Below, in pieces: positions 1 through 6,958 of a stretch of 11,750 nucleotides of DNA. Under the pieces are notes generated by a model. That model searched no databases. It saw only the letters and a list, made by a program, of their open reading frames with translations, and was not told the origin of the DNA. The DNA is taken from assembly GCA_030830285.1 (NCBI GenBank), contig JAURNF010000141.1, positions 1 to 11,750 on the forward strand. Direction: 5' to 3'. The position numbers were made by a program, and so were the translations under genes. This DNA comes from Candidatus Kapaibacterium sp. (GTDB taxonomy: Bacteria; Bacteroidota; Ignavibacteria; Kapaibacteriales; Kapaibacteriaceae). Numbering within the stretch: the first letter of the stretch is position 1; every line of letters starts with the position of its first letter.

Positions 1-391
1 AATACGCGCGGAGGTCATCCATGACCGTATCGGGAAGCACAAGCGTATCCCCCATCCGTACATACTGTATGTCTTTCCGGTTTAGCAGCGTGAGAACACG
101 GTAGTACTTCCATGTCTCTGGCGTCCTTGCAAACGTCCGGCGGACACTGTCGAGTGTCTCCGACGTGGTGATTGGCAATCGGTAATAGGTGATCTTCGGA
201 AAGCGCTTCGACAACGAGTCTGCCCGAGCTGCACGCACGGCCTGTTGGACGCGTTGAACGGAGTCTCGGCGTACGTGCTCCTGTTGCTCGGGCGTCAGCT
301 CAGGATTTGAGCACGACGCAATGGCGATGCAGCAAGCGATTGCTGCAAGAACTTGGTGGGATTGAGGAAGGCCAAACAGACGGAACGTCAT
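1..391 (-). CDS. Lipoprotein with LysM-like segment, N-terminal part; possible L,D-transpeptidase (runs off left edge)
   Basis: Reading leftward from an ATG at 391-389, the frame stays open for 130 codons to the window edge, so the C-terminus is missing. The first 28 residues form a lipoprotein signal ending in the lipobox I-A-S-C, with Cys27 as the predicted lipidated residue. A charged, helical stretch (about residues 33-60) follows. Residues about 75-125 look LysM-like: a T-x-E-T-L-D-S-V start, then W-K-Y-Y-R-V-L-T-L-L-N, then V-R-M-G-D-T-L-V-L-P-D. That arrangement resembles the N-terminus of envelope L,D-transpeptidases (YkuD/YafK type) in Bacteroidota-related bacteria, but the catalytic His/Cys region lies outside the window, so the function is inferred. 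It diverges from the cyclotransferase gene across 52 bases. The coding call is firm; the product is tentative, and another LysM-bearing lipoprotein is possible. Confidence 0.7.
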   Translation of the reverse strand, partial: MTFRLFGLPQSHQVLAAIACCIAIASCSNPELTPEQQEHVRRDSVQRVQQAVRAARADSLSKRFPKITYYRLPITTSETLDSVRRTFARTPETWKYYRVLTLLNRKDIQYVRMGDTLVLPDTVMDDLRAY

Positions 392-443
392 ACGTGAAGG
401 CGAAAATACCAGTAGATTCGTTCTCGCTTCACGACGGATCGCC
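392..443. promoter_or_regulatory. Short divergent intergenic region
   Basis: These 52 bases separate two divergently read lipoprotein genes and must hold promoters for both unless transcription starts inside the genes. A near match to the Bacteroidota -7 element TAnnTTTG (TAGATTCG, 413-420) faces right, 23 bases before the ATG at 444. A second near match (TATTTTCG, complement of 401-408) faces left but lies very close to the ATG at 391. Each differs from the consensus at one position. Neither gene has a convincing Shine-Dalgarno; GGAT at 436-439 is the nearest candidate for the rightward gene. Confidence 0.25.
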
Positions 444-1247
444 ATGAAACACCACATACTCGCAATCATTCTCTGTGCCATTCTTTTGTCCTGCCAGGAA
501 ACACAGAATGTTCGGCAACAGGAAGCCCCCTCGTCAACACCAACAACTGAGCAGAGTATACGGACGTATACCTTTCGCGTTGTAGCGACGATTCCACACG
601 ATTCAACAGCCTTTACACAGGGTCTCGAGGTGTATAATGGCGAGTTTCTCGAATCGACGGGTCAGAACGGACAGTCCACCGTCCGCCGCGTGAACATGCG
701 CACGGGAGCAGTCCTCAAACGCGAGCCACTGGAAGCACTCTACTTCGGAGAAGGCATAACGGTGTTGAACGATACCGCGTATATGCTCACTTGGCTGAAT
801 CAACGCGGGTTTGTGTTCGATCCTGTGTCGCTGCGCCGCATTCGCGAGTTTCGGTATGCGGGTGAAGGTTGGGGAATCACCGATGACGGGACGAATCTGA
901 TCACCAGTAATGGATCAAATGTTCTCACAGTTATCAACCCACAAACATTTTCGATCGTCCGAAGCATTCCCGTAACAATGCAGGGCTCAGGTGTCGGACA
1001 ACTCAACGAACTAGAATGGGTTGAGGGCGAGATCTGGGCGAATATTTGGCGAACGATGCAAATCCTTCGCATCAATCCTACCAATGGGAATGTGGTGGGC
1101 GTCATCGATTGCACAGGAATCATCTCCGATGCGGAGCGTACGCCAAACATGGACGTGTTCAACGGCATAGCCTACGATTCAACGACGAAGGCCATCTACG
1201 TGACAGGTAAGAACTGGCCGAAGGTGTTCCAGATCGAACTCCAGTAA
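444..1247 (+). CDS. Glutaminyl-peptide cyclotransferase (glutamine cyclotransferase family lipoprotein)
   Basis: The enzyme converts an N-terminal glutamine of exported proteins into pyroglutamate, releasing ammonia. The 267-residue protein starts with a lipoprotein signal (residues 1-17, L-L-S-C, Cys17 lipidated), so it should act outside the cytoplasm, anchored to a membrane. A Ser/Thr/Gln-rich linker to about residue 42 is followed by a five-bladed beta-propeller of the plant/bacterial glutamine cyclotransferase family (PF05096). Family motifs appear in order: FTQGL (57-61), STGQNGQS (71-78), FGEGIT (101-106), EGWGIT (141-146), LNELEW (188-193), NGIAYD (240-245) and VTGKNWP (253-259). The length matches a full catalytic domain plus lipoprotein leader, with nothing missing. 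The next gene on the same strand starts 89 bases downstream and encodes an exported protein whose predicted mature N-terminus is Gln, a plausible substrate. Confidence 0.93.
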   Translation: MKHHILAIILCAILLSCQETQNVRQQEAPSSTPTTEQSIRTYTFRVVATIPHDSTAFTQGLEVYNGEFLESTGQNGQSTVRRVNMRTGAVLKREPLEALYFGEGITVLNDTAYMLTWLNQRGFVFDPVSLRRIREFRYAGEGWGITDDGTNLITSNGSNVLTVINPQTFSIVRSIPVTMQGSGVGQLNELEWVEGEIWANIWRTMQILRINPTNGNVVGVIDCTGIISDAERTPNMDVFNGIAYDSTTKAIYVTGKNWPKVFQIELQ

Positions 1248-1267
1248 TCTCGTCACGTTGCACGAGG

Positions 1268-1337
1268 TAGCGACCACGAGGTGAACATGCAGCTCCACAC
1301 GCTGGAGCATTTGTTCATCTTCTCATGGAGGTCGCTA
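1268..1337 (+). promoter_or_regulatory. Nested inverted repeat covering the ribosome-binding site and start of the large exported gene
   Basis: Three paired blocks nest around one centre. TAGCGACC (1268-1275) pairs with GGTCGCTA (1330-1337), TGAACA (1282-1287) with TGTTCA (1312-1317), and GCTCCA (1292-1297) with TGGAGC (1303-1308), around a CACGC loop. That gives 20 perfect Watson-Crick pairs, with small internal loops; GAG (1278-1280) could also pair with CTC (1322-1324). The outer right arm includes the last two bases of the GGAGG Shine-Dalgarno and the A of the ATG at 1337, so the folded RNA would hide the start site. No T-run follows the inner stem, so a classical intrinsic terminator for the upstream gene is unlikely. 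A translational control hairpin is the inference. Confidence 0.45.
1327..1331 (+). promoter_or_regulatory. Shine-Dalgarno GGAGG deciding the start at 1337
   Basis: GGAGG lies 5 bases before the ATG at 1337. An earlier in-frame ATG at 1325 overlaps this motif's upstream edge and has no Shine-Dalgarno of its own. The start at 1337 also gives a normal signal peptide (short basic N-region, then the hydrophobic core). Confidence 0.7.
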
Positions 1338-4300
1338 TGGTTAGGGCGCCGAGTACTCGGCGGGTGCATGCTTGTATTGCCATTCTTGCAATGGTCTTCT
1401 GTGGTGTGCTGTTCGCACAAGCACAACCTCAACCATTTCTCCAACCGATCTTTCCGATTCCTGGACAAGATGCGGTTGATGTTACGTCATCGGTGATCGT
1501 TCGCGCTCCTGCGACTGTTGAACCAACGACAGTGACAACGTTCTTCCCGAACGCCGCACCCAATGGATGGCGTCCATTACAACCCACCGTTCTTGTGCTG
1601 CGCGACGATATCGCACAGGCAACGTCGCGTGATGTATGGTACCGTCATGCTATCCATGGAACAACAACAATCGAGAATGAGCGCACCATTCGGTGGAAAC
1701 CTGCACGGCTCATTCCACGAACGACATACCGTTGCGTTGTCTCAGGTATAGCACTCTCTCCTAACGCCGGAGGAATGTTGTGTGCACCGCTCGAATACAC
1801 ATTTACGACTGTGCGTCCTGTTCCGACTGTTCGTAGCAGCACGCTCGACTCACATCGTGTTGTCACATGCAGTCAACCACTACACATTAAATGGAGCGAT
1901 CCACTTCCCTCGCCTGCAACTGCATATACGATCATCGAGGTTGACGAGCTCGCTTCGAATGGAACGTGGCAACGATTACCCTCATCGGTGATTCCTACAC
2001 ACGATCGAATGTCAGCAACGATTCTACCGCAATCATCATGGCCGAGTGGACGTCCGTTGCGCCTGCGATGCAAAATGGAGTTGATAACAGGCGATCAACG
2101 ATCGACCTACGTTCGGCAGACGGTTGTTCGTGGTGCTGTTACGATGAAGACAACCATTGCATCCGTCGATGGACAACTGGTGCCGCAAGAAGTCGTTGCA
2201 TCATTCGATACCACGACCGTAGTTGTACGAACAGGAACTGATCACATCCTGCGTGCTCCATCGAATCTTCCCACGCCGTGGCGCTTCGTTCGATGGAGTA
2301 TCCCTGGGTTCGATGATGATGGTAGCCGTTCCGATCTCATCAAACGCATTCACGTGTCATGTAACAATGCGCCGCCACAGCACAACATCACCGCATTGAT
2401 TGAACGTGTTGACAGTGTTGATATCACTGTCGATGTTGACAGCTCGGGACATGTCGATATGTATGCGAGCAATGGTGAACAACTCGCGTCCATCACTCAG
2501 CTATCGACATTGCGCGTCGCTACATCTCGCGCTCCGATCACACTATGTGCGATTGCAGCCGCGAACAACGCGTTCGCAAACTGGCAACAAGCTCCACAAG
2601 GAAGTGTTGGGTCGACAGCAGCATCATTGACAATTCAACCGTCAGCAACGGTGGGCATGAATGGCGGCGGACAGGCGCAAGGGGGAGCAGCTGCGGGTCC
2701 GCGAGTAAACCCAAAGTTTGTTCCGCTCTCGCCGTACCGAACAGAGAAGTATCGTCTGGTGGCGCGCATCGCCGATGATGATCCCGACCCGTTGTTTCGT
2801 GTAGAGGATGCTGTACAGTTCACCACGGCTAATGAGTTTGAAGACATCATACCTGGAACCCGCACCGTTTGTGTGAGTGCCCAGAGATGCTGGCAGATCA
2901 CTGGCTATCACGATCCATCAATGGGACCACCTGTAAGATTCGCCACACCCGTCCAAGAGTATTGTCATACAGCCGCGCTCCTTGATCCTGAGAACACCAT
3001 CACCTTCTTCGCACGCCGAACGCCGATCGATCTCCGTGTGGAACGTGTTGTGCTCGGAACCGAAGATCCACTCAGTATCCTACCCGATCGACAGTCCCAT
3101 CCAGAGACGCAGATTGATGTGGCCAAGCGCATGATTGTTCGAGGTGGCGAACAATGGATGCCACTCGGGAAGGTGACCTGTACAAGCGCACAGGATCTCT
3201 TCGAGCGATACACGCTGCGATGTGGTGATCAGGTGCGACTTACCGTAAGGTCAGCTACACAGCGTGGTGATGAGTGGCGTTGGTGGAGCGTGCGCAATGG
3301 CTATGCGATTCCGGCCACTGTTGAGCAGTCGGTTTCCGGAGGCGTGTTCACATTGGTTGTCGACAAGGACATCGCGCAGTTCGACGGAACTGCATGTGAT
3401 GGTCGACCAACGGGGAATCGTGAAGTGCGTGTGCAAGCCGCTTTCCGCCGCCTCTTTGCAGTTGCATCCATGAGTATGCGCATTCGCACTGTGCAGGGAT
3501 TCGACCGAACGAAGTCGCGCTTTGAAGAGCGGTGGTTCGATCCACTCACCTATTACGAACGACAGGCTGACGAGCCGCGTGGTGGACGTCAACTCGAGTA
3601 TGTGCCTCGCAAGGGAACCACGATAAAGGTCAAGTATACACTCCCATATGACGTGCCATCAATTCTCGCAGGGGGCATGTCAGCATCCTCATGGGGCAAC
3701 TATCTCATCACAAATCCACAAGAAGAGGGTCTCGATTTCTCCGTGACCACCGGTGATCGAGGTAACACTAACTTTCTCCCAACCACTGGTCAGAGTCCGG
3801 ATATAGTAGAGTTCTTCATCTGCGACCTCGATACACGACCTGTGCGTCAAGCGCTACACTTCGGTATCGTCGACATCACATGTGGTCCTACGATCAAATC
3901 AATCTATCAGGAGCCACTCGTTGCTCCATTCACATTCACTGCGCAACAGATGGAGATTCCGGGATTCGGTCTGCGTCTGCAACGAGCAGACATCGAGTAT
4001 GACGGTGACTGGGACTTCTGGCCGCTTGTGTTGAAAGGTGAGATCTACAATTCCATCTATGGCGGCAACCTCGCAGTTGATGGAGCACATCATACATCAA
4101 CCGCGTTCACGCGTCTACCAGTGTGTGATGAACAGCAAGGCAAGAAAGGCGAATGCACAATCGCATACACCGATGATGATCACTCGCTGGGATATGGCGA
4201 CCGTACGATGTGGCAGCAGACGATGTGGATGGACGGACTCGATAAAGCATGGTGGATGATGACAACCTGGGATGAAGATTGCAAAGACGAGGACGATTGC

Positions 4301-4615
4301 TTGGTCAATCGTATGGACGACGTCATCGACATCGTCAAGCGTGGTGTTGATGCCTATGCTGGTGCTGCTGGTAGTGGGGATCTCGAATGGGACAAATCAC
4401 TACCCGAACTCATCAAGGCGGGCGCTGATTTGATCGCTGTGCTGCTACCACCAGATGAACAAGATGATTTCCTGGGCGAGGGTACCTTCCTCGAGGATAT
4501 TGGATCGTACTGGGGAATGCGCACAGCACAAGCCCCGCGCATCGTTGTCGACCATGAGAACATCCGCTACCACCTCCGCGGACAGTGGTATGTGTCGAAA
4601 GCCGTGCTCCGCTGA
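1337..4615 (+). CDS. Very large exported protein with Ig-like (Big_5/SbsA-type) N-terminal domain, function unknown
   Basis: The protein has 1092 residues from the ATG at 1337. Residues 1-29 are a signal peptide (R-R near residue 8, hydrophobic core, A-Q-A cleavage site), which leaves Gln30 first. Residues about 33-150 resemble a bacterial Ig-like domain of the Big_5/SbsA type: an opening P-x-P-G-Q-D-A-V-D-V strand and a closing Y-T-F-T-T strand. Further beta-rich segments follow, with a Gly/Ala-rich linker near residues 438-455. I recognise no family in the rest. About twenty cysteines are spread along the chain, which fits disulfides outside the cytoplasm. Near residues 957-980 there is a Trp/Met cluster, followed by a highly acidic segment to about 1000. 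No catalytic motif is visible. The C-terminus (W-Y-V-S-K-A-V-L-R) does not look like a T9SS sorting domain, unlike the neighbour 39 bases downstream. It probably acts as a surface or periplasmic structural or binding protein; that role is inference. Confidence 0.85.
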   Translation: MVRAPSTRRVHACIAILAMVFCGVLFAQAQPQPFLQPIFPIPGQDAVDVTSSVIVRAPATVEPTTVTTFFPNAAPNGWRPLQPTVLVLRDDIAQATSRDVWYRHAIHGTTTIENERTIRWKPARLIPRTTYRCVVSGIALSPNAGGMLCAPLEYTFTTVRPVPTVRSSTLDSHRVVTCSQPLHIKWSDPLPSPATAYTIIEVDELASNGTWQRLPSSVIPTHDRMSATILPQSSWPSGRPLRLRCKMELITGDQRSTYVRQTVVRGAVTMKTTIASVDGQLVPQEVVASFDTTTVVVRTGTDHILRAPSNLPTPWRFVRWSIPGFDDDGSRSDLIKRIHVSCNNAPPQHNITALIERVDSVDITVDVDSSGHVDMYASNGEQLASITQLSTLRVATSRAPITLCAIAAANNAFANWQQAPQGSVGSTAASLTIQPSATVGMNGGGQAQGGAAAGPRVNPKFVPLSPYRTEKYRLVARIADDDPDPLFRVEDAVQFTTANEFEDIIPGTRTVCVSAQRCWQITGYHDPSMGPPVRFATPVQEYCHTAALLDPENTITFFARRTPIDLRVERVVLGTEDPLSILPDRQSHPETQIDVAKRMIVRGGEQWMPLGKVTCTSAQDLFERYTLRCGDQVRLTVRSATQRGDEWRWWSVRNGYAIPATVEQSVSGGVFTLVVDKDIAQFDGTACDGRPTGNREVRVQAAFRRLFAVASMSMRIRTVQGFDRTKSRFEERWFDPLTYYERQADEPRGGRQLEYVPRKGTTIKVKYTLPYDVPSILAGGMSASSWGNYLITNPQEEGLDFSVTTGDRGNTNFLPTTGQSPDIVEFFICDLDTRPVRQALHFGIVDITCGPTIKSIYQEPLVAPFTFTAQQMEIPGFGLRLQRADIEYDGDWDFWPLVLKGEIYNSIYGGNLAVDGAHHTSTAFTRLPVCDEQQGKKGECTIAYTDDDHSLGYGDRTMWQQTMWMDGLDKAWWMMTTWDEDCKDEDDCLVNRMDDVIDIVKRGVDAYAGAAGSGDLEWDKSLPELIKAGADLIAVLLPPDEQDDFLGEGTFLEDIGSYWGMRTAQAPRIVVDHENIRYHLRGQWYVSKAVLR

Positions 4616-4642
4616 TACCTCACTCTATCACCACATACCCCT

Positions 4643-4647
4643 AGGAG
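4643..4647 (+). promoter_or_regulatory. Shine-Dalgarno AGGAG for the T9SS substrate gene
   Basis: AGGAG sits 7 bases before the ATG at 4655 in a 39-base intergenic gap. It supports that start and suggests co-transcription with the large upstream gene, because no terminator-like hairpin lies between them. Confidence 0.6.
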
Positions 4648-4654
4648 ACAACTC

Positions 4655-5284
4655 ATGAAGTTTATCATCATTGCATTGACGCTGTTGCTCATCAGTATTC
4701 CACTCCGTGCGCATGTTACACCATCAGGTGGTTCACGCGAGACGGCACTTCGTCAGGGTGACCGCGTATTGATCACATGGGATAGCTCGATCGTTTCATC
4801 TCCAGTCACACTCTCGCTATGGGATGGCGAACGTCGAATGGTTATTCCCATTCACAGCGCATTCTCAAGTGCTCGCGCGTCGTACGATTGGGTAATTCCG
4901 GACACGCTTGCAGCTGGATTGCAGTATCGTTTCGTTGTAGCATCTGCATCACGTCCAACCGTGCGACACTTCAGCGAAAGCTATGTTGCTATCGAAGCCC
5001 AACGCCAACGCGTGAGTGATGTGGCAGAGAACACACAGGAGATTCCATTGCGCGTGTTTCCGCTTCCGGCAACAGACGTCCTACGTGTTGAATGGGGTCA
5101 GACCGAAGCGCAACAACTTGTGATAACAACACTCATCGGCGCATCACTGGGCACATGGACATGTCCGAACAACGCAACTCGCATGGAGGTGAACGTTGCT
5201 TCTCTTCAGCCCGGCATGTACTTCCTCATGGTCAGGTATGCCAATGGTGCTACACGTTCGCAGCCAGTTGTAATACAACGCTAG
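4655..5284 (+). CDS. Secreted protein with Kre9/KNH-like domain and T9SS type A C-terminal sorting domain
   Basis: This 209-residue protein has three parts. Residues 1-19 are a signal peptide (M-K-F-I-I-I then a Leu/Ile core, cleavage after L-R-A). Residues about 20-114 match the pattern of the Kre9/KNH-like beta-sandwich (PF10342): P-S-G-G near the start, V-L-I-T-W-D-S at 38-44, Y-D-W-V-I-P-D at 77-83 and a final S-Y-V-A-I strand. Residues about 130-209 are a type IX secretion sorting domain: F-P-L-P-A-T-D-V-L-R-V-E (135-146), then L-Q-P-G-M-Y-F-L (184-191), ending V-V-I-Q-R. The protein should cross the outer membrane through T9SS and be anchored or released with the sorting domain removed. 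The Kre9-like part is a module, not an enzyme; the specific role is unknown. Its stop codon overlaps that of the opposite gene at CTAG (5281-5284). Confidence 0.88.
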   Translation: MKFIIIALTLLLISIPLRAHVTPSGGSRETALRQGDRVLITWDSSIVSSPVTLSLWDGERRMVIPIHSAFSSARASYDWVIPDTLAAGLQYRFVVASASRPTVRHFSESYVAIEAQRQRVSDVAENTQEIPLRVFPLPATDVLRVEWGQTEAQQLVITTLIGASLGTWTCPNNATRMEVNVASLQPGMYFLMVRYANGATRSQPVVIQR

Positions 5285-6651
5285 CCTGCCGAAAGCGTGT
5301 AGGAAACACCCTTCCGAGGAATGCAGATGCGCATACCAGGGAGTCGCTCACGAAGATCGAGTGCGAGTGAGTCGCAGGATTCTGGTTCACCGTGCATCAG
5401 AACGAGCGTTGATGGACGTACGTCCGTGACCAGTTCAATCAGTGATTCACGCGATACATGAGCGCTAAATCGAAATCGCTCGACTTCGCAGGTGCGTGTT
5501 ACTCTACGTCCTGCGAGGTCGAACGGTTGCTTCTTCGGCGACACTGACAAGGCGTGACCGGGTGTTGTTGGGTGTTGATAGCCGATAAAGGCGATACCAA
5601 AATTCGGGCGTGCCATCCACAGCTGTGCGAGGTTGTACGAGAGTGTTCCCGTGTTGAGCATACCCGATGAGGCAAGCACCAACGATGGTGTCTTCAGATA
5701 CGGTCCTCGGTGAATCTCATCACGGATGATAGACTCCTGTGGCGTATCGGATATCTCGAGTCCTGGACGCATCATTGGATCGCTGTAGCAGTAAGCATCA
5801 TACACCTTACTGATGCGAGTACCCATGCCGCCAGTGTGCAGCGGTAGATGTGGAATCTCACCGCGTTGCATCATCGACGAAAGCATCACAACCATCTCCT
5901 GCATCTTACCAAGGGCAAAGCATGGGATTAACACCGACCCATTGCGCTCGGTGATTGTGTTGATGAAGCGCGCCAATCGCACCCGCTCTTCACGTCGTGA
6001 CGGCGTCTGTTCAGTAGCGCCGTTCGTTGCTTCCATGATTAACACATCTACATGATGTCGTGGAAGAGATGCCTTCGGGATCACCGTTTGGTTGTCAAAC
6101 ATCGTATCACCAGTGTGCAGCATCGAAAACCTGCCGCACTGGAGGAGCACGCCAGCCGAACCCAGGATATGTCCAGCCCAATGGAACGAAGCCGTGATAG
6201 GTGCTCTCCCCGAGTATCCGCGGAACTGCAGTGTCTCGGCATACGGAAGGGCCTCGAAGGCAAATCGCAGCTGATCGATGGCCGTACGATCGTAGAACTC
6301 CAAGTGCTCACGTGGAACATCCGACGTGATATCGTTGCGCAGCAGACGTGCGCCATTGGGCAACATGATGTGCGAGAGGTCGCGCGTGGCAGGAGTCATG
6401 ATCGCACGTAGGTGCGGAAACCGTCGCATCACGTAGGGCAAAGCACCCAGGTGATCTGTGTGAGCGTGTGTAATAAACGCCACATCGGTGGGACGATGCT
6501 CGAGCAGGTCGACATCAGGAAAGGCTGCTACCGACCGATCACGAGGGTGGAGACCGGTGTCGATGAACACCCCAGTGCCTTCGATTGAGAGATAGGTGCA
6601 GTTGGCGCCGATTTCCTCAGCGCCACCTAGCATCATGAGTTCAACATTCAC
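5281..6651 (-). CDS. Beta-CASP metallo-beta-lactamase-fold RNA-processing nuclease
   Basis: The 456-residue protein is a cytoplasmic metal-dependent RNase of the CPSF-73/TTHA0252-like group. Metallo-beta-lactamase motifs are complete: Asp31 (F-I-D-T-G), H62-A-H64-T-D66-H67, His161 (W-A-G-H) and Asp182 (H-T-G-D). The beta-CASP cap follows, with motif A acid Glu207 (I-M-E-A-T-N-G), the A-S-S-G-M-L segment at 327-332, motif B His398 (F-S-A-H) and motif C His420 (L-M-H-G-E). Histidine at motif C is typical of RNA rather than DNA enzymes of this family. Motif A reads E-A-T-N-G where E-S-T-Y-G is usual. The start is GTG at 6651: it puts the first beta strand where homologues have it, although no Shine-Dalgarno is visible; in-frame ATGs at 6636 and 6633 would cut that strand. 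It lies 10 bases downstream of the DUF2892 gene, probably in one operon. Confidence 0.9.
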   Translation of the reverse strand: MNVELMMLGGAEEIGANCTYLSIEGTGVFIDTGLHPRDRSVAAFPDVDLLEHRPTDVAFITHAHTDHLGALPYVMRRFPHLRAIMTPATRDLSHIMLPNGARLLRNDITSDVPREHLEFYDRTAIDQLRFAFEALPYAETLQFRGYSGRAPITASFHWAGHILGSAGVLLQCGRFSMLHTGDTMFDNQTVIPKASLPRHHVDVLIMEATNGATEQTPSRREERVRLARFINTITERNGSVLIPCFALGKMQEMVVMLSSMMQRGEIPHLPLHTGGMGTRISKVYDAYCYSDPMMRPGLEISDTPQESIIRDEIHRGPYLKTPSLVLASSGMLNTGTLSYNLAQLWMARPNFGIAFIGYQHPTTPGHALSVSPKKQPFDLAGRRVTRTCEVERFRFSAHVSRESLIELVTDVRPSTLVLMHGEPESCDSLALDLRERLPGMRICIPRKGVSYTLSAG

Positions 6652-6661
6652 ACAGGTTGGG

Positions 6662-6868
6662 TTATGAGGCCACCTTACAGGTGGAAATGCCGAGAATGGT
6701 GTAGAGTCCGCAGAAGCGGAACACAGCCGTCAGCGCGGCTGCAGCCGCACCAACACCACACACCCATGCCAGTGTTCCTTCGACGGTGTTGGTAAGGATT
6801 AGTCCGCCAAGGACGGCCGCAACGACCAAGCGGATGATGCGGTCAGTGGTTCCAACGTTCGTTGTCAT
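6662..6868 (-). CDS. DUF2892 small membrane protein (YgaP-type transmembrane domain)
   Basis: This 68-residue protein has a short polar N-terminus (T-T-N-V-G-T-T-D-R), two hydrophobic helices (about 11-27 and 32-50) and the family's C-terminal signature R-F-C-G-L-Y-T-I-L-G-I-S-T-C (residues 51-64). In PF11127 proteins this tail usually reads C-P-L-Y; here Pro is Gly. Cys53 and Cys64 are the conserved pair, and Cys37 is extra. Length and topology match stand-alone DUF2892 proteins of the inner membrane. The family's molecular role is not established; fused versions carry a rhodanese (YgaP), and stand-alone ones often sit near sulfur genes, but the neighbour here is an RNA nuclease, so context adds little. 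The ATG at 6868 is supported by a strong Shine-Dalgarno. Confidence 0.88.
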   Translation of the reverse strand: MTTNVGTTDRIIRLVVAAVLGGLILTNTVEGTLAWVCGVGAAAAALTAVFRFCGLYTILGISTCKVAS

Positions 6869-6874
6869 GACCTA

Positions 6875-6881
6875 TCTCCTT
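6875..6881 (-). promoter_or_regulatory. Shine-Dalgarno AAGGAGA for the DUF2892 gene
   Basis: Read leftward, AAGGAGA lies 6 bases before the ATG at 6868-6866. It is the strongest ribosome-binding site in the window and fixes this start. Confidence 0.7.
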
Positions 6882-6946
6882 CAGAGTGTGGTGGAAACTC
6901 TCGTCGATCGGCACCAAGATCGGGCATTTTGCGTTTCATTGGTGCG

Positions 6947-6954
6947 TAGTTTTG
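6947..6954 (+). promoter_or_regulatory. Candidate Bacteroidota-type -7 element (TAGTTTTG) for the icmF operon
   Basis: The octamer matches TAnnTTTG exactly and ends 30 bases before the icmF ATG. A TTTG at 6928-6931 could be the upstream -33 element, but the 15-base spacer is shorter than the roughly 19 bases usual for Bacteroidota primary sigma promoters. It lies in the 116-base divergent gap with the DUF2892 gene. Confidence 0.35.
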
Positions 6955-6958
6955 CAGG

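Noticed and set aside
1282..1317. Inner hairpin as an intrinsic terminator for the cyclase gene
   Set aside because: The bases after the stem are not a T-run, and the outer arms extend to the next start codon, which fits a leader structure better.
1325..1336. Start of the large exported gene at 1325
   Set aside because: This ATG overlaps the upstream edge of the GGAGG that serves the ATG at 1337 and has no ribosome-binding site of its own.
2407..2445. Inverted repeat (GACAGTG and CACTGTC, 7-base loop) inside the large gene
   Set aside because: It lies in codons for a repetitive Val-Asp stretch, and repeated GTT/GAC/GAT codons explain the symmetry; no regulatory context.
3251..3592. Open frames on the opposite strand within the large gene (for example 3251-3592)
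   Set aside because: They are shadows of a well-supported coding frame. Their translations are Arg/Ser-rich with no motifs, and they lack ribosome-binding sites.
5281..6651. Leftward MBL gene as ETHE1-type persulfide dioxygenase, suggested by the neighbouring DUF2892 gene
   Set aside because: It has the full beta-CASP domain with motifs A to C and about twice the length of a persulfide dioxygenase, so an RNA nuclease fits.
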